Assembly: GCF_900105725.1 (NCBI RefSeq)
Contig: NZ_FNLM01000034.1
Span: 3,162,001 to 3,226,000 of the forward strand
Direction: 5' to 3'
Source of the DNA: Gordonia westfalica
GTDB taxonomy: Bacteria; Actinomycetota; Actinomycetes; Mycobacteriales; Mycobacteriaceae
DNA length: 64,000 nucleotides
Shown here: one piece after another, positions 53,754 through 63,878 of the stretch
How positions within the stretch are numbered: the first letter of the stretch is position 1
Layout of the letters: the number at the start of each line of letters is the position of its first letter
Position numbers and translations under genes: made by a program
The notes under the pieces: model-generated
Seen by the model: the letters and a program-made list of their open reading frames with translations, nothing else
What the model was told of the DNA's origin: nothing
The model's database searches: none

Positions 53754-54704
53754 CTACTCCCCGACCACGTCCGCGGCCCGCCCGACGATCAGCGGATCGG
53801 CGCGGCCGACGAACTCGTGGTTCTTGCCGTCGTACTCGAACAGGCTGAGGACGTGGCGCATCGCATTGATGCGGGCCCGCTTCTTGTCGTTGGACTTCAC
53901 CACGGTCCACGGCGCGTGGTCGGTGTCGGTGGCGGCGAACATCGCCTCCTTGGCCTCGGTGTAGGCATCCCACTTGTCCAGCGACGCGAGGTCCATCGGT
54001 GAGAGTTTCCATTGCCGCACCGGGTCGATCTGGCGGATGGCGAACCGCGTGCGCTGCTCGAGCGGGGTCACCGAGAACCAGAACTTCACCAGGTTGATGC
54101 CGTCGTCGACGAGCATCTTCTCGAACGCCGGAACCTGCGACACGAACTGCGTGTACTGCGCCGGACTACAGAAACCCATCACCCGCTCGACACCGGCACG
54201 GTTGTACCAGGAGCGATCGAAGAAGACCATCTCGCCGCCGGCCGGAAGATGCTGGACGTAGCGCTGGAAGTACCACTCGGTGGCCTCCCGTTCGCTGGGC
54301 TTCTCCAGGGCGACCACGCGCGCGCCACGCGGGTTGAGGTGTTCGTTGAAGCGTTTGATCGTGCCGCCCTTGCCGGCGGCGTCGCGGCCCTCGAAGACCA
54401 GCAGGTGCCGCTGCCCGGTCTGCTTGGACCACTTCTGGAGCTTGAGCAACTCGATCTGCAGACGACGCTTGGTGACCTCGTACTCGCGCCGGCTCATGCG
54501 CTCGGAGTACGGGTAGTCCTGACGCCAGGTGTCGACCACGTTGCGGTGGGGCAGCGTCAGCAGGACCGGATCGTCGTCATCGTCGTCGTTGACGGCGAAC
54601 TGCGTGACGTCGTGCAGGTCGACGAGTTGCTGCAGGGCCTCCCGTCCGTTCAGGACACTGAAGTCCGGGCCGATGTGCGGGTCTGCGTCGTGAAGATCGG
54701 TCAC
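53754..54704 (-). CDS. ppk2: Polyphosphate kinase 2, class I type (second of two)
   Basis: 316 residues from GTG 54704, 6 bases after TATCGT (54711-54716; leaderless). Walker A VFEGRDAAGKGGTIKRF, Walker B MVFFDRSWYNRAGVERVMGF, lid region FAIRQIDPVRQWKLSPMDLA. The layout is that of Rv3232c-type PPK2, which uses polyphosphate to make GTP/ATP from diphosphates. An Asp-rich run (NDDDDDDP) near the N-terminus is unusual. Distinct from the shorter PPK2 at 12219. Confidence 0.92.
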   Translation of the reverse strand: MTDLHDADPHIGPDFSVLNGREALQQLVDLHDVTQFAVNDDDDDDPVLLTLPHRNVVDTWRQDYPYSERMSRREYEVTKRRLQIELLKLQKWSKQTGQRHLLVFEGRDAAGKGGTIKRFNEHLNPRGARVVALEKPSEREATEWYFQRYVQHLPAGGEMVFFDRSWYNRAGVERVMGFCSPAQYTQFVSQVPAFEKMLVDDGINLVKFWFSVTPLEQRTRFAIRQIDPVRQWKLSPMDLASLDKWDAYTEAKEAMFAATDTDHAPWTVVKSNDKKRARINAMRHVLSLFEYDGKNHEFVGRADPLIVGRAADVVGE

Positions 54705-54732
54705 GATTCAACGATAGGACGACCAGGCGACC

Positions 54733-54774
54733 AACGCCCGACGCGCCGGTGAACGACGCGCCGCGTCGGGCGTT
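54733..54774 (-). terminator. Hairpin between the DUF6764-like gene and ppk2
   Basis: 13-base perfect stem: AACGCCCGACGCG (54733-54745) and CGCGTCGGGCGTT (54762-54774), loop of 16. TTTT follows on the plus strand and GTTGG on the minus strand. It lies after the stop of the gene at 54806 and before the ppk2 promoter. Confidence 0.7.
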
Positions 54775-54805
54775 TTCGTCTCAGATCGGTGGACGAGGCA
54801 CCCGG

Positions 54806-55324
54806 TCAGTTGCGCAGATCGATGGAACCCGAATGCAGGCAAGCCTTTCCGGTGACCGAGTCGAAGGCCGCGGCGAACCCGCCGCTGCACGCCGCCCCGT
54901 CGGGCCCGGCGTACGCCTGCCCGCCCCAGCCGCCGACCGCCACCGTGGTGCCACCGCGCCGCGCCTGCGCGATGGACAGCGCCTTGGGACCGGTGGTCAC
55001 CGAGTACGCCACGCCGCGCGAGTTGGCACCCGCGAGCGCCGAGGATCCCGGCTGCAGGTTGTAGGACGATGCATTGCCGCCGTTGTCCGACACCGAGATG
55101 GCCGTGCCGTTGCCACTGCGGTCCTCGGCGGTCGCGCGGCTACCCAAGCCGGCCTTGGCGCCGCATCCGCTGGCACCTACCACCCGCTCGATCTGATGCC
55201 CGTTGGACGCCGAACAGGAAACAGCCGACGCGACTCCCGCACCGGACAGTCCGGCGAATCCGACACACCCGGCGCCACCGGCGAGGAGAACCAGAGCCCG
55301 CACGGCAAATTTGTTGATTTTCAA
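54806..55324 (-). CDS. Small secreted Cys-containing protein (possibly DUF6764)
   Basis: 172 residues from TTG 55324, which has GGAGG 9 bases upstream. Signal peptide: RALVLLAGGAGCVGFAGLSG then AGVASA. The mature part has four Cys (SCSASNG, ASGCGAK, AACSGGF, ACLHSG), probably two disulfides, and an Asn/Ser/Gly-rich middle (ISVSDNGGNASSYNLQPGSS). It resembles the DUF6764 secreted proteins of mycobacteria and Gordonia; that assignment is from memory and tentative. Role unknown. Confidence 0.72.
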   Translation of the reverse strand: MKINKFAVRALVLLAGGAGCVGFAGLSGAGVASAVSCSASNGHQIERVVGASGCGAKAGLGSRATAEDRSGNGTAISVSDNGGNASSYNLQPGSSALAGANSRGVAYSVTTGPKALSIAQARRGGTTVAVGGWGGQAYAGPDGAACSGGFAAAFDSVTGKACLHSGSIDLRN

Positions 55325-55458
55325 AGGATTTGGCCTCCATGGTGCGACGGCTGGGCAGATGACGATCCCAGGGTACCTGTAGTCTGCGCGGACGACCCGG
55401 GGATCGTCGGGCCGATGGTCGACCGGATGACTGGCGCCCGCGCGGCGACCTGAACGCC

Positions 55459-55899
55459 TCAGCCGGCGGCGCGCTTCTCGGCCTCGGCGGTGAGCCCCTT
55501 ACGCGCGGTGTCGACCGCCATCTTCTGGGCCCGCTTGACGATCAGTCCGGGGAGTTTGATCTTGAGGTCGACGGCCAGGTCGAAGTGCACGCTCGCGCCC
55601 GCGTCGGTGGCGGTGACGGTGTACTTGCCGTGCTGTTCACTGAGCTGGTTCGACTTGACCAGGTGCCATTCGCAGGTCGTGTCGGTCCACTCGTAGGTAC
55701 AGGTCTGCTCGTCGGAGATACCGGCCGCGGTGACCACCATGCGCACGGTCTTCGGTGTGCCGTCGTCGTATTCGTCGATGATCTCGGCCTCCTTGTGGGG
55801 GCCCGACCAATCCGGGAGGGACTCGATGTCCATGAGCACTTCCATCACCACCGACATCGGGGCGGCGACGTGGAATTCGATGTTCGCGGAGACTGCCAT
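55459..55899 (-). CDS. SRPBCC-family protein
   Basis: 146 residues from ATG 55899; the longer frame to 55962 is not needed. MAVSANIEFHVAAPMSVVME, LMDIESLPDWSGPHKEAEII, TYEWTDTTCEWHLVKSN and a C-terminal long helix (AQKMAVDTARKGLTAEAEKR) fit the START/SRPBCC polyketide-cyclase fold, which binds hydrophobic ligands. Ligand unknown. It follows the DUF4166 gene by 106 bases in the same direction. Confidence 0.8.
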   Translation of the reverse strand: MAVSANIEFHVAAPMSVVMEVLMDIESLPDWSGPHKEAEIIDEYDDGTPKTVRMVVTAAGISDEQTCTYEWTDTTCEWHLVKSNQLSEQHGKYTVTATDAGASVHFDLAVDLKIKLPGLIVKRAQKMAVDTARKGLTAEAEKRAAG

Positions 55900-56005
55900 G
55901 GGGGTGAACCTACCGCCCGGCCGTGACGGCCACACAACGAACCACAGGCTCGCAGGTCCCATCCTCGTCGGTTGACCAACTGTCGCCCGGTCAGGGCGCC
56001 GAGGA

Positions 56006-56683
56006 TCAGCTCTCGCGGTCGACGAGATTCACCGGCCACGCCTCGTCGGGGATGTCCCGGAGGGAGCAGGCCTGGTCCACTGCCGTGAACCAGCCACGGA
56101 AATGCATGATCTCGCCGATGACCGGATTGCGCACGGTCATATCGCAGCGGAAGCGTTCGCGCTTCTCGTCCCAGCCCTCGATGTACTTCATCTGGGCGGT
56201 GAACAGACCACGCATTCCCACCTTCGGCCCGCGCCCCAGCCAGCGCATCGGCCCGCTCTCGAGCAGCAACTCGCCCGCCGAAGTCACCGACGGCTCGATC
56301 GGGTACAGGAACTCGGGTCCGTCTCCGAAGTAGTCGACGAGCCCGGTGCGTCCCGCGACGAGCAGTGAATTGAGCTTGCGCGGACCGTTCGTGTACTGGA
56401 AGGTCCGCAGGACCGCCAGGGATTCGCGCTGCAGTTCGTCGGAGTAGCAGTAATAGGCCTGGGTGAACGGCACCATCCGGCTGGTCTTGGACGGCAGCGC
56501 ATTGCGCTTCGCGTAGTGCCAGAGCGCCGGTGGAGGCAACGCCGCGGACACGTACACCGACTCGTACATCCCGTGGCACATCTGCGCGACCCCGGAGGTG
56601 GAGTCGATGCCGTAACGCCATGCGACGTTGGGGTGGAGGCGATCGAAGTCCGAGCCCAGCGCATGCCGGAAGACCGGCGTCAT
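56006..56683 (-). CDS. DUF4166 domain-containing protein
   Basis: 225 residues from ATG 56683, after GGGAGGGTGAGACG. The N-terminal MTPVFRHALGSDFDRLHPNV and the KRNALPSKTSRMVPFTQAYY and LYPIEPSVTSAGELLLESGP blocks match DUF4166, a beta-rich fold often fused to saccharopine-dehydrogenase-like domains; here it stands alone. Function unknown. Confidence 0.8.
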   Translation of the reverse strand: MTPVFRHALGSDFDRLHPNVAWRYGIDSTSGVAQMCHGMYESVYVSAALPPPALWHYAKRNALPSKTSRMVPFTQAYYCYSDELQRESLAVLRTFQYTNGPRKLNSLLVAGRTGLVDYFGDGPEFLYPIEPSVTSAGELLLESGPMRWLGRGPKVGMRGLFTAQMKYIEGWDEKRERFRCDMTVRNPVIGEIMHFRGWFTAVDQACSLRDIPDEAWPVNLVDRES

Positions 56684-56840
56684 CGTCTCACCCTCCCGCA
56701 CTCGGCCCAGCGTCGTTCTCACGGCGTGCTGCCACCGAGGTGGCGCCACCGTGAACCTACTACGGCGCCCGCCCCGAGCCAACGGTGTTCAGATGACCCG
56801 GTCGACGGGTTCGACGGGCATCGGCGGGTGCCCGCCGGCA

Positions 56841-57449
56841 TCACCGCCGGTAGACCGCCGCGTCACACATGGCGGCCAGTTCGGTGATGACGCGATCCAG
56901 CGGCTCGACGCTGCGCTGCGTCTGGCAGAGTGCGACCGCCCCCTCGATCGCCGCGACGATGAGGTTGGCCAGCGAATCGGCACGTTCGCTGTCCACGCCG
57001 TCGACGACGAGCCGCGCGGTGATGAGGTCGGCCCAGCGTCGCAGGATCTCGGCCGCGGCGTCGGCCACCTCGGGTTCCCCGCGCCGCGCCAGACCGCCCG
57101 CGATGACCGGGCAGCCGAACTGATAGTCGGTGTTGACCAGCATCCGCCGCCAGACGCCGCCGATCTCGCGGACGGTCTCGGCCGGGGTGAGCGTCGCCCG
57201 GCGCGAGAGTCGCTCGGCGATGAAATCCCCTGCGTAGCGGACGGCCTCGGTCATGAGTTGCGTCTTGCCGCCGGGAAAGTGGTGGTAGATGGACCCACGG
57301 GGAGCGGAGCTGGCGGAGATCACGTCGCCGATCGAGGTCGCGGCCACGCCGTCACGACCGATCAGATCCGCAGCATGCACGATCATCCGTTCCCGCGGAC
57401 CGCGCTCATCCGATCCGGAGATGACGGATTCGGCGGAATGGGGCGCCAT
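56841..57449 (-). CDS. TetR-family regulator of the adjacent thioesterase
   Basis: 202 residues from ATG 57449 (AAGGAG site). The in-frame ATG at 57494 overlaps an operator copy and is unlikely. HTH: RMIVHAADLIGRDGVAATSI then GDVISASSAPRGSIYHHFPG and GKTQLM, typical of the YxaF/LmrA-like TetR group, with FGCPVIAGGLARRGEPEVAD behind it. It is divergent from the PaaI thioesterase, and three copies of an 18-base palindrome lie between them. Confidence 0.88.
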   Translation of the reverse strand: MAPHSAESVISGSDERGPRERMIVHAADLIGRDGVAATSIGDVISASSAPRGSIYHHFPGGKTQLMTEAVRYAGDFIAERLSRRATLTPAETVREIGGVWRRMLVNTDYQFGCPVIAGGLARRGEPEVADAAAEILRRWADLITARLVVDGVDSERADSLANLIVAAIEGAVALCQTQRSVEPLDRVITELAAMCDAAVYRR

Positions 57450-57478
57450 GACCTGCTCCTTCATCTCGTTCCGGTGGT

Positions 57479-57576
57479 CTATGCGACTATACATAGCCCG
57501 CGTGCCCGTAGGCCCTTTCTCCAGGCACCGGTATGCAGGTCTTCATAGTACGCCGGTTCTATGCAACCATGCATAG
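57479..57576. promoter_or_regulatory. Three-copy TetR operator array
   Basis: CTATGCGACTATACATAG (57479-57496), GTATGCAGGTCTTCATAG (57531-57548, degenerate) and CTATGCAACCATGCATAG (57559-57576). All are 18 bases with CTATGC/GCATAG-type arms and lie between divergent tetR and thioesterase genes. The third ends 2 bases before the thioesterase ATG at 57579. Confidence 0.72.
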
Positions 57577-57578
57577 TC

Positions 57579-58043
57579 ATGACGACTTCCAGCGAACCCA
57601 CCACCGACCCCGCCACGATGTCGGGCCTGGAATTGCTGCGCGCCTGGCAGGCCGGCGGCGCGGGCACCGACCGGCCGAGTATCGGCCGCCTGCTGGGCAT
57701 GGTGCCCAAAGAGATCGAGGAAGGCACCGTGACCTTCGCGGTCACCCCCCAACCCGACTTCGCCAACCCCCTCGGCACCGTGCACGGCGGTATCTGCGCG
57801 ACCCTGCTCGACTCCGTCATGGGATGCGCCGTCCACACGACGCTGCCGGCGGGCGTCGGATACACCACCCTCGAGCTGAAGGTGAACTACATCCGGACCG
57901 TTGCCGTCGACGCGGGCGAGTTGACCGGCGTCGGCACCGTCATCCACGCCGGACGCACCACGGCCACCGCCGAGGGCAAGGTCTACTCCGACGACGGCAA
58001 GCTCGTCGCGCACGGCACGACCACCTGCATCGTCTTCCGCTAG
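57579..58043 (+). CDS. PaaI-type hotdog thioesterase
   Basis: 154 residues from ATG 57579; the ATG at 57561 lies inside an operator. Hotdog motif FANPLGTVHGGICATLLDSV with MGCAVHTTLP, the PaaI active-site Asn/His/Gly pattern, and VGYTTLELKVNYIRTV. It hydrolyses acyl- or aryl-CoA thioesters; substrate unknown. Controlled by the divergent TetR through the three operators. No Shine-Dalgarno site is visible, so the transcript may be leaderless. Confidence 0.88.
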   Translation: MTTSSEPTTDPATMSGLELLRAWQAGGAGTDRPSIGRLLGMVPKEIEEGTVTFAVTPQPDFANPLGTVHGGICATLLDSVMGCAVHTTLPAGVGYTTLELKVNYIRTVAVDAGELTGVGTVIHAGRTTATAEGKVYSDDGKLVAHGTTTCIVFR

Positions 58044-58053
58044 CCCGTTCGGG

Positions 58054-58875
58054 CTAGCCCTCGACCAGGAATCGCTCGCGGATCCTGTCCTGCTCGCCGG
58101 TGCCGATCCCGAGGGCCTCGCTGAAGTACCCCTCGATCCCGCCGAACCGGGTCCGCACCTCGTCGAACGCGGCGTCGAGGTACCCCGCGTCGACCCCGAG
58201 GACGCCGACGAGGAGTTCCGGGTCGCCGCCCGCGGCCGCGAAACCGTCGAAGAGGTGCTTCAGCGCAGGGATGAGTCGCTCGTTGGTCAGCAGGTAGTCG
58301 TTGTACACGTCCTCCTCGCCCACCCCGACGAGCGTCAGGAAGGCGGCCGCCGCCCACCCCGTGCGGTCTTTTCCGGTCGTGCAGTGGAAGAGGATCGGAC
58401 CGGGCGCGTCGCCGTGCAGTCCCCGGTAGAACTCCGAGTACGATGCCGTTGCGCTGGGCAGCGTGATCATCTCGCGGTAGGTGCCGCAGATCATCTCGCG
58501 CGCCTTGCCACCGGACAGGACCTCGTCGGCCTGGGCGACGACGGCCGGATCGGCAAGTACGGCACCGATGTTGGCCGGAATGGACATCTGGGCGTCAGCG
58601 AGGACATCGAGGCCGATCTCGGTGACACCGGGCAACGGCGGGTCCGGGATCGCCTCCCGTTCGTGCACCGACCGCAGGTCGTACATGGTGCGGAGGCCGA
58701 GCCCCTCGAGTGTGGCGATGTCGTCGTCGGCGAGCGACGAGAAATCTGTCGACCGGAACAGCACCCCCGAGCGCACCACCCGTCCGTCCGCGGCACGCCA
58801 GCCGCCGAGGTCACGCAGGTTCGGGAGGCTGCCGATCGGGCTCGGTGCACCGGGGGTCACAGTCACGCGACTCAT
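58054..58875 (-). CDS. PtpB-like tyrosine phosphatase
   Basis: 273 residues. Active-site P-loop HCTTGKDRTGWAAAA (HCxxGKDR), with NLRDLGGWRAADGRVVRSGV and LFRSTDFSSL at the N-terminus, the pattern of mycobacterial PtpB (Rv0153c), a phosphatase also acting on phosphoinositides. No signal peptide. Catalytic Cys and Arg present. It ends 10 bases from the thioesterase stop (convergent). Confidence 0.9.
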   Translation of the reverse strand: MSRVTVTPGAPSPIGSLPNLRDLGGWRAADGRVVRSGVLFRSTDFSSLADDDIATLEGLGLRTMYDLRSVHEREAIPDPPLPGVTEIGLDVLADAQMSIPANIGAVLADPAVVAQADEVLSGGKAREMICGTYREMITLPSATASYSEFYRGLHGDAPGPILFHCTTGKDRTGWAAAAFLTLVGVGEEDVYNDYLLTNERLIPALKHLFDGFAAAGGDPELLVGVLGVDAGYLDAAFDEVRTRFGGIEGYFSEALGIGTGEQDRIRERFLVEG

Positions 58876-58924
58876 CGTGGCAGATCGGTTCGACGATCGG
58901 GCGTCCAGGCGGCCACGGGGCCGG

Positions 58925-59947
58925 TCAGCGATTCAGCGCGCGCTCGAGCATCGGCCAGGACTTGGCGAGCTGGTCCTCCCAGTACGGCCAGGAATGGGTC
59001 CCGGGTTCGTAGTCGAACGTCGCCGGGATGCGGAGCCCCTGGAGCCTGCTCTGCAGATTCAGCGTGCAGTAGTACGTCGCGGCCTCGATGACTCCACCGA
59101 GACCGAGAATCCTGGCGTACTCCACGACGTCGCCGTCGATCGCCTCATCGGACAGCTGATCGTGTCGCCCGGGCAGGCCGGTACCGCTGCTGACGTAGAT
59201 CGCCTTGCCGCGGAGTTTGTATGCGTTGACCACCGGGTCGTGGGCTCGCCAGCCCGGCCCGCCGATGGGCCCCCAGATGTTGGCTATGTCGCCACCGCTT
59301 CCGCCGACCACTGCCCCGACGGCCAATCTGCCCAACTCGGTGTTGGTCTCGGCACATCCGCTGTAAGAGGCGACCCCGCGGTACAGGTCCGGCGCGGTCT
59401 CCGCCAGAGCCAACACCGACGTCCCGGCCATGGAGATCCCGGCGATGCCGTTGACCCCGTTTGCGTTCAGTTTCGCGTCGATCACCGGAGGAAGTTCCCT
59501 GGTCAGGAATGTCGTCCATTTGTTACGGCCCAATACCGGATCGACCTTCGCCCAATCCGTGTAATAGCTGTAGCCGCCACTCATGGGAACCACGATGTTC
59601 ACGTTCTTGTCGGCCGCGAAATCGACGAGGTCGGTCTGCGCAAACCAGTGCGCATCCCCCTCTCCGCCACCGGATCCATTCAGGAGATAGAGGGTGGGCC
59701 TGGGCACCGATGTATCGGCCGCGACCAGCACGCGGATCGGCACATCACGATTCATCGACGACGAATGCACGGTGAGGTCGAGAGCTCGCCCCTCCGCCAT
59801 TGCGCGCGCCAATCGCTCCTTCCGCTCCGACTCACCGCCGGTATCCGCCAGCGAAGTGGAGGGAAACGCAAGCGAGACAAAGACGACGACAAGAGCGACC
59901 ACCACCTGGACCACGCGCCGATGAGAGCCGCCCCCTGCTACAGACAT
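58925..59947 (-). CDS. Secreted antigen-85-like esterase/mycolyltransferase
   Basis: 340 residues from ATG 59947 (AAGGA site). Signal peptide VVQVVVALVVVFVSLAFPST then SLAD. Esterase D/antigen-85 fold (PF00756): IRVLVAADTSVPRPTLYLLN, IVVPMSGGYSYYTDWAKVDP, Ser in GIAGISMAGTSVLALAE, and His in THSWPYWEDQLAKSW. The THSWPYW block is typical of corynebacterial/mycobacterial mycolyltransferases that make trehalose dimycolate, so mycolate transfer is likely, esterase activity possible. It supports a mycolic-acid envelope. Confidence 0.88.
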   Translation of the reverse strand: MSVAGGGSHRRVVQVVVALVVVFVSLAFPSTSLADTGGESERKERLARAMAEGRALDLTVHSSSMNRDVPIRVLVAADTSVPRPTLYLLNGSGGGEGDAHWFAQTDLVDFAADKNVNIVVPMSGGYSYYTDWAKVDPVLGRNKWTTFLTRELPPVIDAKLNANGVNGIAGISMAGTSVLALAETAPDLYRGVASYSGCAETNTELGRLAVGAVVGGSGGDIANIWGPIGGPGWRAHDPVVNAYKLRGKAIYVSSGTGLPGRHDQLSDEAIDGDVVEYARILGLGGVIEAATYYCTLNLQSRLQGLRIPATFDYEPGTHSWPYWEDQLAKSWPMLERALNR

Positions 59948-60257
59948 CGCCGTCCTTCCACCGCCCGGATGCGAGGCCTTCTGCCCGGACAACAGAATTC
60001 CAACGCTCAGGTATCAATCCGAATACATTTACCGACCATACCCATCGTCACCGGCAGCGAGCGATTTTCTGCGAAGTCTCGACGCCAATCGGCGCACTGC
60101 CACCATGAATAGATTCCGGCAATCGACGGTTAGCCATCATTAGGACAAATGTTCACATCGGACCAGAAATCGTTGTGACCGGGCATTCTGCGACTCCGGT
60201 AGCCCACATTGAGATCGCTTTCGGGGGACGTCTCATCGATTCGAATTCGTGGGACGA
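59948..60257. other. 310-base intergenic region, A/T-richer than average
   Basis: No gene or repeat recognised. It lies upstream of the antigen-85-like gene and downstream of the glycosylase-like gene, so the part nearest 59947 should hold that promoter. GGACAAATGTTCACATC near 60143 is among the most A/T-rich parts. Confidence 0.4.
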
Positions 60258-61208
60258 TCACGAATTTCGACCGATCGGACGACCCGGTGGCGTGTCGTCG
60301 ATCGGCCCGGCCTCCACCTGGACCGGGAACAACTTCCGCGGGTTCTGCAGGAGGGCGGGCGGGAGCACCGACGACCGCGCCAACGCGCCGGTCCAGCGCA
60401 CGCGTCGCCGATGCGGTGCGAGTGTCCTCCCGCGCCTGGTGAACTCGTAGTCACCCTCGATTGCCCCGAGCTGCAGGGTCTCGGGCTCGTCGGGATCGAC
60501 GACCGCCACCTCGTCACCCGGAGCCAGGTCGTCGACGAAGGACGCGAGCACGCGGAGGTCCTTGCCCGGGCGTCGCCCAGGGCTGCACTCCTTGAGCAGA
60601 GTGCGCAGCCCATCGAACGTCGCCGTCGCCGCGTCGGAGTCGATACCGGACTCCGTGCCGACACCGACGATGCCGCGTTCGCGGAACTCGTCGTACTGTT
60701 CCTTCGTCGACGCTCGGACGACCCATACGGTGCGGCCGCGATCGTCGAGCTCGGGCACCTCGGCCGGCGGTTCCGGCCAGTGATACGGAAGGTCGTCGGG
60801 GGCGTCACCGAACTCCGCGACATAGAAATCCGGGTCCTTGCGCAGCAACGCCGCACGGTGGCTGAGGTGGAGCCGGTCGTCGCCCAGCCACGGTGGCATG
60901 AGGCCGGCGGCGGCCAGATCGGATTGGGACACTCCCACCACCTCCGGGGCGAACTCGGCGATCATCGGGGCCGTGGTGTCCGCACGCCGCTCCCGTCGCC
61001 AGACGTCGACGAACTCGAGCCCGTAGGAGACGAGCGCCGGCGTGTGTCCCCGCCACATGGCGACCGCCGGGTGGTTGCCCCAGCCGTAGTCGAACAGCTC
61101 GAGCGCGCGCAGGATCTGCAGCGTCTCCACCCGTTGTTTACCGAGCCGCGCAGGGTCCAGGGCCTCGGCGGAACGCCGGAAATCCGGATACGGCAAGAAG
61201 GTCTGCAT
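60258..61208 (-). CDS. Pyrimidine-dimer-glycosylase-like protein fused to a PUA/EVE-like domain
   Basis: 316 residues. Residues 1-150 follow the MSMEG_6728/pyrimidine-dimer DNA glycosylase pattern: MQTFLPYPDFRRSAEALDPA, RLGKQRVETLQILRAL, WGNHPAVAMWRGHTPALVSY and LHLSHRAALLRKDP. Residues about 160-316 are a second beta-rich domain (VWVVRASTKEQYDEFRERGI, VGVGTESGIDSDAATATFDG, LAPGDEVAVVDPDEPETLQL, APHRRRVRWTGALARSSVLP) resembling PUA/EVE-type readers found at the front of restriction enzymes. Together they suggest recognition and excision of a damaged or modified base; inference only. It follows the DsbA-like gene by 41 bases. Confidence 0.72.
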   Translation of the reverse strand: MQTFLPYPDFRRSAEALDPARLGKQRVETLQILRALELFDYGWGNHPAVAMWRGHTPALVSYGLEFVDVWRRERRADTTAPMIAEFAPEVVGVSQSDLAAAGLMPPWLGDDRLHLSHRAALLRKDPDFYVAEFGDAPDDLPYHWPEPPAEVPELDDRGRTVWVVRASTKEQYDEFRERGIVGVGTESGIDSDAATATFDGLRTLLKECSPGRRPGKDLRVLASFVDDLAPGDEVAVVDPDEPETLQLGAIEGDYEFTRRGRTLAPHRRRVRWTGALARSSVLPPALLQNPRKLFPVQVEAGPIDDTPPGRPIGRNS

Positions 61209-61249
61209 CACCCCGACTTACCCAGTGGGTGCCGCGGTCCACACGTCGT

Positions 61250-61894
61250 TCAGTCCGCGTGGACCTTCTCCAGCACCTGGGTGAAGGTCTCGGCGGACTG
61301 GGCGCCGGACACCCCGTACTTGCCGTTGAAGACGAAGAACGGGACGCCGCTGATCCCGTAGCCCCGCGCCTGGTCGATGTCGGCGGCCACCGCGTCGGCG
61401 TGCTCGCCGGATTCGAGGGCCGCGAGCACGGCGTCGCGGTCCAGACCGACCTCGGCTGCCAGATCCGCGATCTCGGCGGTACGGCCGACGTGCCGCCCCT
61501 GTTCGAAGTACGCCCGGAACAACCGCTCCGCCAGCTCGAGCTGCTTGCCGTGGGCTCGCGCGAAGTGCAGTGCCTCGTGGGCCTTCAGCGTCTTGGTGTG
61601 CTGGAGGTGGTCGAAGTCGTAGTCGAGGCCGACGTCGGCGGCGATCCCACGGACCTGTTCGAGCATTCCCTCGACCTGCTCGGCCGGCATCCCCTTGTGC
61701 CGGACCAGGAAGTCGATCTCCGAGCCCTCGAAGTCGACCGGGGTGTCGGGTGCGAGTTCGTAGCTGCGATAGGTCACCTCGACGTCGTCGCGTCCGGCGA
61801 ACTCGGCGAGACCCGCCTCGAAGCGCCGCTTCCCGATGAAGCACCAGGGGCAGGCGATGTCGGACCAGATCTCGACTGTGATGGGAGAAGCCAT
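61250..61894 (-). CDS. DsbA/FrnE-family thiol oxidoreductase
   Basis: 214 residues from ATG 61894. Thioredoxin-fold active site WSDIACPWCFIGKRRFE (CPWC), helical insertion with HTKTLKAHEALHFARAHG, and the cis-Pro loop GVPFFVFNGKYGVSGAQS. No signal peptide, so it acts in the cytoplasm as FrnE-type proteins do; some are glutathione-S-transferase-like (HCCA isomerase). First gene of a short operon with the glycosylase-like gene. Confidence 0.93.
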   Translation of the reverse strand: MASPITVEIWSDIACPWCFIGKRRFEAGLAEFAGRDDVEVTYRSYELAPDTPVDFEGSEIDFLVRHKGMPAEQVEGMLEQVRGIAADVGLDYDFDHLQHTKTLKAHEALHFARAHGKQLELAERLFRAYFEQGRHVGRTAEIADLAAEVGLDRDAVLAALESGEHADAVAADIDQARGYGISGVPFFVFNGKYGVSGAQSAETFTQVLEKVHAD

Positions 61895-61956
61895 GACGTC
61901 TTCAACCTTCTTCCGCCGCGTGCCATTCCGGCGGGTCACGGGAGTGGACGAACGAA

Positions 61957-61987
61957 ACCGGCCCACTCCGTGAAGGAGTGGGCCGGT
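61957..61987 (-). terminator. Terminator of groEL2
   Basis: 13-base perfect stem ACCGGCCCACTCC and GGAGTGGGCCGGT with a GTGAA loop, followed on the minus strand by TTCGTTC. It lies 31 bases after the groEL2 stop. Confidence 0.87.
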
Positions 61988-62017
61988 CCGTAGAGATGTA
62001 GAGCGGGTGAGCGTGGA

Positions 62018-63721
<1,704 letters not shown>

Positions 63722-63751
63722 TCATTCGGTACCGATCTCACCGTCCCGACC

Positions 63752-63776
63752 TGGCACTCACAGCTCGTGAGTGCCA
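63752..63776 (-). promoter_or_regulatory. CIRCE operator, copy 1
   Basis: TGGCACTC and GAGTGCCA arms with a 9-base spacer, the HrcA-binding inverted repeat (consensus TTAGCACTC-N9-GAGTGCTAA). It lies about 110 bases before groEL2. Confidence 0.9.
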
Positions 63777-63785
63777 ACGTCCGTT

Positions 63786-63812
63786 TTAGCACTCGCCCCT
63801 GCCGAGTGCAAG
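63786..63812 (-). promoter_or_regulatory. CIRCE operator, copy 2
   Basis: TTAGCACTC with GAGTGC(AAG) after a 9-base spacer; the left arm is a perfect consensus match. Together with copy 1 it gives groEL2 two HrcA sites, as known for mycobacterial groEL2. Confidence 0.9.
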
Positions 63813-63878
63813 GTTGCACCGGCCCGAGGCCACCGCATTCACCCGGCCGGGCGCGTCGACCCTGGCTACGTTGAGGAC

